Source: Proteromonas lacertae
Taxonomy: Eukaryota; Sar; Bigyra; Opalinata; Proteromonadidae
Assembly (NCBI GenBank): GCA_002245135.1
Contig: NGBS01000295.1
Span: 186,001-250,000 of the forward strand
Length of the DNA stretch: 64,000 nt
Direction: 5' to 3'
Part shown: positions 11,861 through 26,000 of the stretch, piece after piece
Layout: each line of letters begins with the position of its first letter
How positions within the stretch are numbered: the first letter of the stretch is position 1
Notes under the pieces: generated by a model
What the model saw: the letters and a program-made list of their open reading frames with translations, nothing else
What the model was told of the DNA's origin: nothing
Database searches by the model: none
Made by a program: the position numbers and the translations under genes

Positions 11861-12177
11861 GATTTATATTATATTATTAATAACATTATATATATATATT
11901 TTTTTTCAAAATTAGTTTTTCATATATATACATCATTGAGAGAAACTGCGTATGTTTCTTTCTATTGATTAGAATATTAAGATATCTAATGTATTTAAAA
12001 ATACTTAACTAATGTGTTAAACATTATCAACTCACTTTTATGTATTAATCAATCTTATAAAAGAATAGTGTTTAATAATGAGAATATAATTATATTGTCG
12101 ATATAGTTGTTTTGATTATTTTGTATAATATACACTCTTTACATATATTATTATATTATTTACTAAATATCATTATT
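11861..12177. other. Intergenic between two convergent genes
   Basis: AT-rich spacer between the stop codons of the giant gene (+) and the XPR1-like gene (-). It holds short (TA)n and T-runs that may serve 3' processing. No coding potential seen. Confidence 0.5.
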
Positions 12178-14790
12178 TTATGTTGAATTATTTTGTTTCA
12201 ATTTTGTATATCCATATTTATCTTTGAAGAAGGATTTGGGTTTTAAGTTCACTCGTTTTGATATAGTTCTTGGAGAATGGGGTGAAGTTGAAGGAGTATT
12301 ATCATCTATATTCACATTAGGTGTAAATGTCTTATCACTTTCTTCTCTTGACATAGATCTAGGTAATTGAACTTCATTTACACTAAATGGTAGTGGTATA
12401 TCTTTAGTAGCTCGGAACATACCACAATTATTCAATTGCTCATTCTCTAGACGAAATACATTCCATATAATTCTTCTCAGTATCTCCATTATAGCTAATA
12501 TTGTTTCTAATAAGTATTTATTCATTTTTATCTATTTTTTATAATAACAAAAGATAATTTATTATATATATATATTATACTTTAAACATTCTTTCCATCC
12601 AACTACATCTCAATATTATATCAACTATTGCAGCTAAATAGTATGTTTTTGGTTTAAATAATCGATTGGATGGAACTATCCTTATTCTTCGACCTGTAAA
12701 CTCAAATAAACCCCAATCCTCATGCAAATCCCAAAATATTGCATATAAGGTGGAAACAATGGCAGATAAAATCCAAAATATTGTGTTATTAGATAACATA
12801 GCTTCTGCTGATAATAGTAATAATGCATATTTTATAGCATTTCGAATATGAACAAATATTCTATTTTACATATATATATATTGATAATAAAAATACCTTG
12901 AATCATAATAACGCTTTAAACATTGTAAAAAACGAAACAGATAGGGTATACCCATTGTGATATATATTACACTACTCTTATAACTATTACATACTCCAGT
13001 ATCTTTATCTTCAGAAAATAATTCTATTAAAACATAAAATAATGGAAAAGAAAATACTAGTAGGTATAATACAAAATATATATGCCAAATCCGTGAAAAA
13101 TCTTCGATTACTTGTTAACTAAATAGAATAATAGGGCAATAGTTTATACTTGATCTCCTAAAAAGAAATCTTGATACTGAACAGCAACAAATGGAGCTCT
13201 TACAATATTCCATAACGTTTTGAATAAATAAGATCTAGTCTTACCTATTAAACCTTTAAATGGAAAGATTAGAAACAAAATAAACAATATCAAAACAATA
13301 ATTGCATTCCAATAGGTTGGAAATGGGAATTTTTCAACAAGCTATAATAATAATAATTAATATGAAAGTTATAAATACATCAATATTCCATTTCATTGTA
13401 TGATCCATTTCAACTAAAACACTAATAGTAAAGAATATTAACAGAATAACTGATAATCCTGAAGCATATAATAAACAAGATAAAAAATTCAAAGTAGAAT
13501 CAGCATCAGCATCAAATATGAAAGTTACATTTATGCCTTTAATATGACACATGTATAAATCAAATCCCCATCCCCTATTATATATATGTATTTATATATA
13601 TACCAAACAAATAACACACCTAACAAAAGACACCGATATATTGGTAATGTATTTAGGAAATATCTCATTTTGCTCCAATTTGGACTCTATACAATTAAAT
13701 ATAATAATAATACATATAAAGCTATTCCAAACAAAATAATTAACAATGGAATGATAAATCCAGATTAAAATGATAATTAAAGAATATATAGAAATTAAAC
13801 AAGAGTTATAAAAAAGATATATAAATGCCAGTACCAAAAGCATCTCTATATGATATTTGAACTGGAATTTGTCTTAATTTCTTCAAATTACTCCTATCAC
13901 CATCATAAAATGCTTTTGCCCATAAATTCTCAGTTCTGTTTATTATACTTTCTAATACAGGTCTTCTACAAAACCATAAGTGATGAATCAATGAAATGAC
14001 TGTACATCTCGATCTGAAACGAATTAATTTGTCATGCTTCTTTAATACTTTACTAAACCCCATTTCATTCAAAACTGCAAAGTTTTGTAAGTATCTCAAA
14101 CCCCTATATAATTCTTTAAAAGCACCTTGTAGTTTTTGAGTTGATTTGTATTTTTGATATTGAGACATGTTGGTAGTTTCATATAATTCTAATTGCTGCG
14201 ATAATATTGATAAGGTATTTTCATACTCTCGTATTTTACTAACATACCAAACATTCACTTTATTTATTTCTGATGTAATTTTATCAAAAAATTCACTTTC
14301 TATTTTCTTGATGTTAGAGTCTAGACCTTCTGGAGGTAATATAACGAAATGAATTGCACCATGATCATCTTCATATGTTAAATTAGCCATTGAAGCTGAA
14401 TGAAATTGGATATAAACCTCAAAAGGTTCATATCCCGGATCTGCTCCGGTGAATAATACATTATCTATTCGATAAAAAAGTTATGAATTTCTTACTAATT
14501 GGTTGTGGTAGAAATAAAGTGGTGTATTTTACTTGTCTCAACTCTGCAGATAATAATTCTGAACCTCTGTACTTGTATCCTGTATATGGAACTCTTTTCT
14601 GAAATATCGAGACTAATAATATAACAACTGTTTAAAATACCATTTTCAGGTAAAGACTTTACTTTTCTTTTCAAAAATTTCTTAAACAGTTTGTAATCAA
14701 TAAACTAGTTTAAAATTAGGTTATAGTATATACTTTATATCTCCATTCCGGCACTAAGTGTGTCGCTAAATGTCTTCCAAACTTTACCAT
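12178..14790 (-). CDS. XPR1: SPX-EXS phosphate exporter, XPR1/SYG1 family
   Basis: The start codon at 14790 opens [19 protein letters not shown], and the next exon continues [22 protein letters not shown]: the typical first helices of an SPX domain, the inositol-pyrophosphate sensor. The SPX domain runs on through the exon at 13806-14390 with [29 protein letters not shown]-type sequence, the core SPX helix. Several hydrophobic exons (12890-13840) give membrane helices. The EXS end is seen in [14 protein letters not shown] and [14 protein letters not shown] (12400-12740). The family exports phosphate across the plasma membrane. The C-terminal tail is Ser/Thr/Pro-rich. At least eight short introns are needed, so exact exon edges in the membrane part are approximate. 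Confidence 0.85.
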
Positions 14791-15000
14791 TCCTTAAGAT
14801 AACTGTAATGAGCAAAAAAGCAAGATTTTAACTCAAAGATGAGCAAATTTCTAACTGATGCAAATATGCCAAGAGCGGCAATAATTGTATATATGATTCA
14901 CCTTATAGTAATGATCATATAGAATTAAAAAAATACTGTATATATATTATTTTTAATAATCTCACAAAAAACAACAACAACAAAATCAAAAATAATACTG

Positions 15001-17104
15001 TTAAACTACATTCCCTCCCTTTTTAGCAACAGACTCCTTATATCTCATCTTATTCTTTCCAATGTGATTCTTCTTTGGAGCATAACCATGAAAAGTGTAA
15101 GACAACTGTCTATATGCCTCTTTAGTAGATAATAAATTACCATATTGATCTCTATGTTCAATAACAAAATTACTACCAGGTTCATATGCAATTCTTGCAT
15201 CTTTATTTCTTCCTATCATTTCTTCTTTATCTTCTATATATCCTTGTTGTGCACATAATTTTAATACACTTCCTAAACCACCGCTATAACTAGGAACATC
15301 TTTACCAAATTCTAAACCATCATTATCATTATAATTATCTTCTTTTTCATTTTCATTTTCATTGTCATTGTCATTTTCTATTTCCATCATTCTTTCTGTA
15401 TTTGGAGTTATAGATTTATTAATATTATTTTCAGTAGTTTTTCTTTCTAAATCTAATTTCCTTTGTTTCAGGGTCTCATCTAATCTTCTAGAAAATTCCA
15501 AAGTAGATGAATAAACTTCACCATTTTCAATAATAGGATTTTCTTTTTTCTCGATATTCTCTACAGCTTTTGTAACATAATCTTCAGGTTTTATTACTTC
15601 TTTTCGTTTTGATAATATTGTCTTTCTTGCTGAATTGATGGCTGAATACAAATCATTTTCATCCTCAGAATCATCAGCAATAAAGTTACTAGTAAGTCTG
15701 TTGGATTTTAATTGACTCTAATAATAATAATAATAATAATAATAATATATACCTTTTCTAAAGCTTTTTTATAATTCATTTCTCTTTCTCTCTGTTTTTC
15801 TCTTTCTATTTCTTCATTGGATAATGATTTTGATTGGTCATTTCTTGATCCTAAATCTTCACTTTTATTATTTTTTGATTCTTCTTCTTCTTCTTCTTTT
15901 AATACTTCATCTAATTCAACTTTCTTTCTAATCATTTTCTTCTTTTTATTTGCCTTCTTTTTTACAGTTTTGAATTTAATTTCGTCTTTAGAATAGTAAT
16001 CATTCATTGATTTATTCTCCATTTGTAAAGTTTCTGTTTTGATTTGATTTGTGCTATTTGTTTCTAGTTTTAATGGAGTTGCAACTTCACCATTTGTACC
16101 AATCATTAATTTTGGTTGTCTTTTCTTCTTCAACTATTACAAATAAATAAATAAATATAATATAATATAATATATATATATACTCTTTCTTCTTCATCAT
16201 ATTGCGGTAATATTTGTTTAAAAGTATTCTCACCTGGTTTATAATTTGGATCAAATTCCTCCTCTTCCATTCCAGAATAAACAGGTAGATGTGATTTTTC
16301 TCTAATTTCATTTCTTTCCATTGCTTTTTCATTCTCCATTAAATCCATATTAATCAATACTGGAGCTTCATTTTCATCATCTAAAACATTACTATCTTTC
16401 AATGTTAAAGATATTTCATCACCATCATATTTTGATAAATCATGTTGGATTAATAATCCCTTTAATTCTTGACTATCATACTCATTTACAACTTTTTCTT
16501 CTTCTTTTTCTTGTTCTTCAATTTGTTTGGAGAGTTTGGAAGCTCGTAGTTTATTCACCCATTCTGATGTTGATAAATGTCCTTTTGATTGTAAGATTTG
16601 TCCTAAAGATTTTACTTGCTTTGAATCGTTTAATTCTCTCTGTTTTTTGGATTTTTCTATTCTTTTTGCTATTTCTTGTTCCCTTTTTTCTTTCTCTTGT
16701 TGTTTTCTTGCTTCTTCTTCGTTCATTTTTGCTTCATCTTCTTTATTTTTCTTATCTTCTTCTGATTCTATTTGTAGTGGTTTCAAACCTAATGCTATTC
16801 TTATTCTATTTGTTTCTTCAATTGAACATGATATTTCAGCCTATCAATTATATCATAGTAATGAATACCTCCTGATTCTGTTACTTGAGCTTTAATTGGT
16901 GCTTGCTTCTTTTCCACTTCTTTTGGCTCTGCATTTTGTATATTTTCAGATTTTTTAGGCTGCTCTTTTTCTCTATTACAAGAAATGGTTTTAAAAAATA
17001 TACTTTCTATCATCTCTTCTGTTAGAGTCATGTCTACGCCTTTTGGATTCTCTTTCATGGGATCCAGAACGAGAACGACTTCTACTTCTTCGTTTATGAG
17101 CCAT
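15001..17104 (-). CDS. SART1: U4/U6.U5 tri-snRNP protein SART1/Snu66
   Basis: The start at 17104 gives an RS-rich beginning (MAHKRRSRSRSRSGSHERES). The exon at 16130-16786 carries the family core: LQSKGHLSTSEWVNKLRASK, then the segment matching the human stretch around 'LQGLTVEH...LTLKD..VL', here ELKGLLIQHDLSKY and EISLTLKDSNVLDD. The exon at 15708-16133 has a KKKANKKKKMIRKK basic stretch where the family has its KKTKRRVKKIRKK block. The C-terminus (15001-15300) has SVLKLCAQQGYIEDKEE, then DQYGNLLSTKEAYRQLSYTFHG, a strong match to SART1. The protein is needed to assemble and activate the tri-snRNP in the nucleus, fitting a genome with many introns. It has at least three short introns and long Glu/Lys-rich helices. 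Confidence 0.88.
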
Positions 17105-17180
17105 TTTAATAATTACAAAAATATATTCGTTTCATTAACAAAAAAATGAAAAATAAATATGTAATTATTATATGTTAAAA

Positions 17181-17816
17181 TCACTGTGCCATAGTATTCA
17201 ATACTTCCTTTGCAAAAAGTGAAATATAATCTTCATAGTAAATATTATCTGATTTTGGATCTTTAGCAACTGCCAGAAATGCTATTTAGAATGAAAAAAC
17301 ATAATAATTATAATAATATATACCTTCTAATTCAGTATCACGGAATGGAGTACCCATAGAAGTCATATAATTCTTCATATCTTCTACAGAAATATATCCT
17401 TTTCTTTCTAAATCAATTGACTATTTAATATGAATAGTAATTTTTAATTATTAATATAATAATACTTGAAAAGCATTCATTAGTGCATCTGTTGTATCAG
17501 GTAAATATTGATGATTTCTTAATATTTCTAACATCTTTTTCTCAAACGCTGCATAAGTCACATATGGCGTTACTTCATCACCTTGCATCTATATAAATGA
17601 AACAAACAACTAATACTTCAGGTATAATTTTTTCAGATATTTCTAACTCTGGTGGAAATACATTCAATGATCTCATAATAGTACCAATTTCTCTATTACA
17701 TATGAAACTAAATAAATATACTCTACAATGACACATCCTTTTCCTTCCTTATCAAATACATCAAAAGCTGCTTTTACCTTTTCTTGGACTGTTCTAAAAT
17801 CATTTAAACCACTCAT
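17181..17816 (-). CDS. DRC8: Nexin-dynein regulatory complex subunit DRC8 (EFCAB2), EF-hand protein
   Basis: Spliced from about five exons, the protein of about 160 residues starts MSGLNDFRTVQEKVKAAFDVFD at 17816, continues EEIGTIMRSLNVFPPELEI and later LERKGYISVEDMKNYMT and DNIYYEDYISLFAKEV, ending NTMAQ. The order and spacing match EFCAB2/DRC8, a calmodulin-like protein of the axonemal nexin-dynein regulatory complex that governs dynein activity. The EF-hand loops are degenerate, as is usual in this subunit. It shares a 58-bp upstream gap with the MVD gene. Confidence 0.85.
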
Positions 17817-17874
17817 TATTTCAATTTTAAATAAGAAACGATTTATGAAACGGATATTATTTTTATAAAATAAA
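17817..17874. promoter_or_regulatory. 58-bp bidirectional promoter, DRC8 and MVD
   Basis: Only 58 bp lie between the start codons of two divergent genes, so initiation signals for both must overlap here. No specific motif is recognised. Confidence 0.4.
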
Positions 17875-19174
17875 ATGGTGTTTTCTGTATCTGTGACATA
17901 CATTACATCTCCAAATATCGCAATAATCAAATACTGGGGGAAAGAAGATGAAGAAAATATTATCCCTTTAAACTCTTCTATTAGTTTTGCTTTATCTTCT
18001 GTATTGTTTATGTAAAGATATAATAGAATGTAATAAATAGTAAAACAACAGTAATTATTTCTGAAGATTATAAAAATGATGAATTATTTATTAATGAACA
18101 GTATATTCGTGGTTATACAATCACAGGCTTGTAAATATAAATGAAAATAAACGTATGGTTAAATTGTTGAAGTTATTCAGATCAATATGTAATGATGTTA
18201 AGTAAGTATTTAAATTTTAAATGTTTATTAGAAATGACAAAAATGATGTTGTATATCCATCATCCAAATTAAAAGAATTGCATGTAAGAATAGAATCAAT
18301 AAACAATTTTCCCACAGCAGCTGGATTAGCATCATCTGCATCAGGTTTATCCTGTTTAAGTCTATGTTTAGCAAAAATATATCAACTGAATTATTCAATG
18401 ATTGAACTATCAAAAATATGTAGATTGGGAAGTGGAAGTGCTTGTAGAAGTCTTTATGGTGGTTTTGTTGAATGGGTAAAAGATGATAAAGATAGTTATG
18501 CAATACAATTACATCCTAATACACATTGGAATTCAATTCGTAGTGTTATTATCATATTGAATGAAAATTCAAAGAAAATATCAAGCAGTTTAGCAATGAA
18601 AAGATCCAAAGAAACTAGTGAATTATTAAAAGTATTTTATATTATTATTATTATATAGTATCGATGTGAATATGTAGTTCCTAAACGTATTGAAGAATTG
18701 AAAAAAGCATTACAAATGAAGTATATTTTTTGTTTCATTTCTATTGTTTTAGAGATTTTGAAAAGTTGTGTGAAATAATGATGAAAGATAGTAATGAGTT
18801 TCATAGTATTTGTTTAGATACATTTCCTCCTGTTCATTATCTGTCAGAAGATTCTTATAGAATTATTGACATAATTCATTTATTGAATGAGAAAAACAAT
18901 AAAACAATTGTATATTTCTATTACTTTAATTTTATAGTTTGGTTATACTTTTGATGCAGGACCAAATCCGGTTTTACTGTGTGAAGTAAATAATTTGAAT
19001 TTGTTAATGGAATGTATAAACTATGTGAATAAAAATCGCAATGATGAAAAACTTCCTAATGAAGATTATCAAACTGCACTAGTCAATTATAAAAATGTAG
19101 TAGACATTAAGAGAGTTATTGTGAGTGATATTGGTGAAGATCCACAGTTAATTGAAGAGAAATATGAATTTTAA
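17875..19174 (+). CDS. MVD: Mevalonate diphosphate decarboxylase
   Basis: Catalyses ATP-dependent decarboxylation of mevalonate 5-diphosphate to isopentenyl diphosphate, last step of the cytosolic mevalonate pathway. Start at 17875 ([33 protein letters not shown]...) gives the family's N-terminal NIAxIKYWGK motif. The GHMP ATP-binding segment is [19 protein letters not shown], followed by [18 protein letters not shown]. The C-terminal block is [13 protein letters not shown]. Four or more short introns are required, including one of 26 nt that begins right after ISFALSS (about 17999-18024). All signature residues seen are conserved and no frame break is needed. The length of about 380 residues is normal. 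Confidence 0.95.
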
Positions 19175-19262
19175 TACTTTTTATTTGTTTGTTTGTTTTT
19201 ATTATGCAGATTATAATCAAAGAACACACCCCATAAACACTATTTCTATAATATCAAAATAC

Positions 19263-19370
19263 TTAATCTTTACGAACCTTCGGTACCTTTGGTTTGAAAA
19301 CTAATGAAGGTAATAATATCAAAACAAACACTGCTATAGCTGCAAGCAAATCATAAACCCAAGTATCCAT
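19263..19370 (-). CDS. 35-residue single-pass membrane microprotein
   Basis: An intact small frame, ATG at 19370 to TAA at 19263, encodes MDTWVYDLLAAIAVFVLILL then PSLVFKPKVPKVRKD. It has a short acidic/polar start, one membrane helix of about 20 residues, and a basic Pro-containing tail, a typical layout for a tiny subunit of an ER or mitochondrial complex. I do not recognise the family. The start lies 49 bp from that of LST8, head to head, as for real genes here, and base composition is higher in G+C than the flanking spacer. Confidence 0.6.
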   Translation of the reverse strand: MDTWVYDLLAAIAVFVLILLPSLVFKPKVPKVRKD

Positions 19371-19419
19371 TATTCTTTAATTTGTTCCAAAAATAAACTC
19401 GTTTCAGAATTATTGATTT

Positions 19420-20552
19420 ATGTCTGGAGTTATATTAGCTACAGCAGGATATGATAGTACAATAAAATTATGGGATTCATCTGCAGCAACTGTATACAGA
19501 ACTATCAAATGGACTGATAAAGTATAGAGAGATATTGTTATTCTTTATAGCATGTCAATTGCTTAGCTATTAGTCCTAATAAAAAGCAAATAATAGCTGC
19601 TGGAAATCCAGCAATTAAATTATTTGATGTTGATTCATTCAATACTTCTTCTGTATCATTCTAATATAAGATATAGTATGTTTAGAGTACTCATTTTGAC
19701 GGTCACACAAATAATGTCACATCTATTGGGTTTCAGAAAGCTGGTAAGTGGATTTACACAGGATCTCAAGATTGTTCAATACAAATATTCGATTTAACGT
19801 ATTTATAGTTATGATTTTATAATTATGATAGAAGTCAAACATCCACTCGTTCTTATCAGTGTAATCATGGAGTTAATTCTGTTGCATTACATCCTAATCA
19901 AGCAGAAATAATATCAGGAGATCAAGGAGGAGTTATACGTAGATGGGATCTTACTGTCAACGGGAGTAGAGTTGAAATGGTATTTTATATTCTAATTCAT
20001 CTATGTTGTAATAGTGTCCAGGTAGTTCTCCTATACAGTCAGTAGCAATATCACCTGATGCGACTAAATTCTTTGCAGGTGATTATGATGGTATTGTTTA
20101 TGTATGGAATCTATCTGATGAGTATAAATTTAATAATCTTATGATATATATATATATATATAGTAATACAGAGCCATTATATCATTTCAAAGCTCATGAG
20201 GCATATATATTAAAATGTGTAGTAAGTCCAAATTCAAAATACTTGGCTACAACAAGTGCAGATTCAACAGTGAAAATATGGAATATAAATGACAATTGTT
20301 CTTTCAATAAAACACTACAAGGACATCAAGTATATATATATTATGTGTTTAATATGTTTATTTTTTTATATATAGAGATGGGTATGGGATTGTGTATTTA
20401 CAGCAGATTCTAATTTCTTAATATCTTGTTCTTCTGATAAAACTGCAAAGTTGTGGGATATTGAGACTGGATCTGTGCAAAGAACATACTTAGATCATAC
20501 AAAATCTGTGATTGCAGTAGCATTAAACGATGTAACAGTGATTAATGATTAA
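19420..20552 (+). CDS. LST8: TOR complex subunit LST8 (seven WD repeats)
   Basis: LST8 is the WD-repeat beta-propeller bound to the TOR kinase domain in TORC1 and TORC2. The spliced protein starts [19 protein letters not shown] and has seven WD units, ending with the diagnostic [21 protein letters not shown] and [20 protein letters not shown]. Six or seven short introns (about 25-40 nt) fall between repeats. Length is about 310 residues, normal for the family. No defects seen. NPRL2, a GATOR1 subunit acting upstream of TORC1, lies 18 kb away. Confidence 0.95.
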
Positions 20553-20721
20553 TTTTATGTTTTTATATTTATATTCTTTTTTATATGTTATTTTTGTGTG
20601 TACATTGTAAATAAAGAAAAGATATAGAAATAAATTAATATAGAATGAGAAAAAAGCGAAATAAGAAATAAGTAAACGGATATATTTTATAAAATTAAAA
20701 AACAGTTTTTCTAAAATAGAT

Positions 20722-22391
<1,670 letters not shown>

Positions 22392-22860
22392 TTATTTATA
22401 AATTATATTAAATATGATTTTTAACAATATTTATTATTCTAAGATGAAAATAGAGAGGAATTTCTTTTTTAAAATCTATTTAGAAACAAGCCTGGTTTGA
22501 TTTTCAACATTATTATTGATGAAAAACAAATCAAGAAAAGGAGAAAAACATCAAGAAGCATATCAAAAACATGAAGAAGCTAAGAAAAAAGCAGACGAAG
22601 CTGAAATAATTGTTGAAGAAGAATTATTATGACTTAAAGAGATTAATTATCACTTCTCTCATGAAAATTGTTTAAATTTTATTTGGAAATACAAAAAAAT
22701 AGTAATTAAATAAATCATATTGATAGATATTTTGCTGATTTCTAAATTTTCAATAAATTATGATAAAGGATTAAAATAGCGAAATAGACTAAAAAGGAGG
22801 TGTAACATTCAAAATTAACAACAAATGAGTAAATAATATATGTCTATATACATAAAATAA
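22392..22860. other. Intergenic, with one doubtful 37-codon frame
   Basis: This spacer separates the convergent DYRK and CEP164-like genes. The only coding hint is an ATG at 22519 to TGA at 22632 (+), giving a 37-residue Lys/Glu-rich helix (MKNKSRKGEKHQEAYQKH...). Such composition is common by chance in this genome and I do not claim it as a gene. Confidence 0.4.
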
Positions 22861-23021
22861 ATCTATTTCTTCGTTAAACCATCTATTTGCTTGTGAATAT
22901 CATTTCTAATCGACTGTAACCAAGTCATTTGATTTCCCAATAATTGATTGGACATTTTCATATTCATTCTGTTATATATATTAGGAGATGTATTTGGACT
23001 TTGAGATACGTATTTCATTAA

Positions 23022-23055
<34 letters not shown>

Positions 23056-26000
23056 TGTTGATATTGATAAGGATTATAGATTGGAGACATTGAATTATAG
23101 ATATTATAAGGTAATTGTTGATTTGTTTGTAATGGAGGTGGTGGTTGCATTTGCTGTTGTGGAGGTGACATTTGCATATATGGTTGTGGCTGCAGTGGTG
23201 GTGGTGGTTGTGGATAATATCCATTATTGTATTCATTATTATTATTATTACCATTCATCATCATCATCATATATGGATTAGTATAACTATTAAAATCTTC
23301 ATCAAGATCATTACTCAGTTGATTTAAATAGGTAATTATTGAGTCATCATCTTCTTCTTCATCTTCATCTTCATTATTATTGTTACTGACTGAATCGAAT
23401 TTATTGATAGTTTCTTTGAATTCTTTGATTATTTGTTCTCTCTTTTTCATCCATGATTCTGTATTGATTATGTCTGTAATTTCTTTGTTTAATTCTTTTG
23501 CTTCTTTTGTTAAATGATTCTTCAGTCTTGTTGATATAATCATTTCTTCTTTACTTGAATATTTACTACTATTCTTTTGCCATTTCTTTTGTTCTTCTTC
23601 TAACTTTCTTTTTCTTTCTTTTAACTCTTTCTTTTGATGAGATAAATACTCTTTTGCTCTTTTCAATACCTCCATTTCTTCTGTTAATTTTTTCTCATAT
23701 TTTGATTTATTCTTATTATTCTTCACTTTATGAGCCCATTTTGTTGTACTTTCACTATCTTCATCATCATCACCTGTAACACTCTAATTATAATAATATA
23801 AAATAATCAATATATATATATATATACTTTATCAATAATTCTTGGTGATCTATCATTAGCATCTTGTTTGAACTCTTTAATCTGTTTCTTCAACTCTTTT
23901 ATTTCAGTCTTATATTTATCTATCATTGATTCATCAACAGTATTATTTTCATTATTCTCTTGGAATTTACGAAGTTGTTTATTAGCATTCTATTATTAAT
24001 ATTATTATATAACAGATGAATTATACTTGTAATCTATTAATTTCATTTAGATTCTCTTCATTCTCAGACTTTAATTGTTGTAATTCACTTTCCAATTGTC
24101 TTACTATTAAAATTATATTAAACAAATATAAAAATAAAATACATTTTGACTTCATTGTTTCATTTTCAGTTGCAACTGAAGTAACTTCATTCTGTTGTGA
24201 TTCTAATAATGAATTCAGTTTATCTTCTTTCTTCTTATTCTCCTTTGTCAATTGATTAATTTGTCTCTTTTGTTCTTCATTTTGCATCTCCAATTCATTC
24301 TTATCATCTTTCAATTGAGAAACTTCTTTTTGTTTTTCAAGAACTTTCTTCTTCATCGATTCTTTTTCTTCATCAGCTGAACGATAATCACTTTCTAATG
24401 TCTTTACTTTTGAATCTAATAATATCTTTTCTCTCTTTAATTTATTCAATTCAGCTTGATTTTCAGTTTCATAGGTTTGGTTTCTATAATGAATAATAAT
24501 AATAATAATACTTAGATTGTAGTTCATAATTCTCATTCTGAACGTCTCTTATCTTGTTATTTAATTGTTCAATTTGTTTCTTCAATGTTTTTATTTCATG
24601 ATCGTTAGTTTGAATCTTACTTTCATACTCAGATTCTTTCATTTTCAATTTGCTTAATTCATTATTTAACTCATGATTCTTCTGTTGAATATTTGAATCT
24701 CCACTGAATAATGAGCTATTCTTTTGACTTTCAATTTCTTTTAATTTCTCTATTTGTTTCTGTAATCCATTCACTTGACTTGTTAATTTCTCATTCTCAT
24801 ACTATTCATTTATATATCAATTATATATTTATACTTTTAAACTCTCAATTTCTGCTCCTTTTTCAACTGATTCATCTCTATATTTCTTTAAATCATTATT
24901 TCTATCTTCCAAAAGCTTTTTATTATTTTGTCTTTCTAATTGAAGTGATTTTATTTGTCCTTCATATTCTACATTCTTTGAAGTAGCCAATGCTTTATCT
25001 TGCTATATATATATACATATTATATAATATAATAGCATTAATACCTTCAATTGCATTATCTCTGTACTTGAATCAAAACTTCCTGTTGACTTTTCTAACG
25101 AAGCTATTTGTTCTTTTAAGTCTTTAATTATTTTGTCCTTATTAGTTATATTATTCTGTAACATTGCATTGTTACTTTTAAGTTGAGATAGTTCATTATC
25201 AGTGTTAGACTATTTATACAATATGAAGTTTATATATATACCATCATTATTTTCATATCATTCTCTACTTTTGACAATTGTATTGTCTTTTCTTTCAATT
25301 GATTCTGCATTATTGCTACATCAGGATTTTTATCTTTAGCATTATTACTATTCATTTCATTCAATGTAGTTATTTGATTGTTTAATGATTCTATCTGTTG
25401 TTCTAAGTTATTTATCTTTTTATCTTTTGTCTCAATATCTGATTCTAATCGCTTATTTTTGTTTTGTAATTCTAATAATTCTTTCTATTTCATATTAATA
25501 ATAATAATATCATATATATATATACTGAATTGCCATTGGATGTGCCATTTGTCTCTAATTTCTCTTTTAGTTCATCAATCTCTCTATTAATTTGGATTAT
25601 TTCATTCTCTTTTTTGGTTATTTCTTTACTCAAATTACTAATCTTTTCATCTTTCATTTTTATCTCTTCTTTCTTCTTATCATTTTCTTTTTCAGATTTA
25701 TTCACTTTAGTTTGAAGATCATCATTTTCACTCTATTTATTTAATAATAATAATAATATTAATATATACTTTTAATGTGGATATTTCAGACTCTTTGTTA
25801 TGTAACTCTGTCTTTATCTTCAATAATTCATTTCTATTATTCTCTATTTCATCATCATCATCATCACTAGTACTATCTTTCATTTTATCAATTCTCATCT
25901 TATAATCTTCTATTGTATCATCTTTAGATTTTAGATCATTCTTTATTCGTTTATTCTCTAATTTTATATTCTCTAATTCTGATTCTAGGTTCTTTATTCT

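Noticed and set aside
16402-16895. Plus-strand hydrophobic frames opposite SART1
   Set aside because: Glu/Lys codons (GAA, AAA, GAG) on the minus strand read as Phe, Ser and Leu on the other. SART1 homology settles the strand.
22988-23281. Plus-strand Tyr/Val-rich frame
   Set aside because: It is the reverse of the poly-Asn, Pro/Gln and His-coding tracts of the CEP164-like gene.
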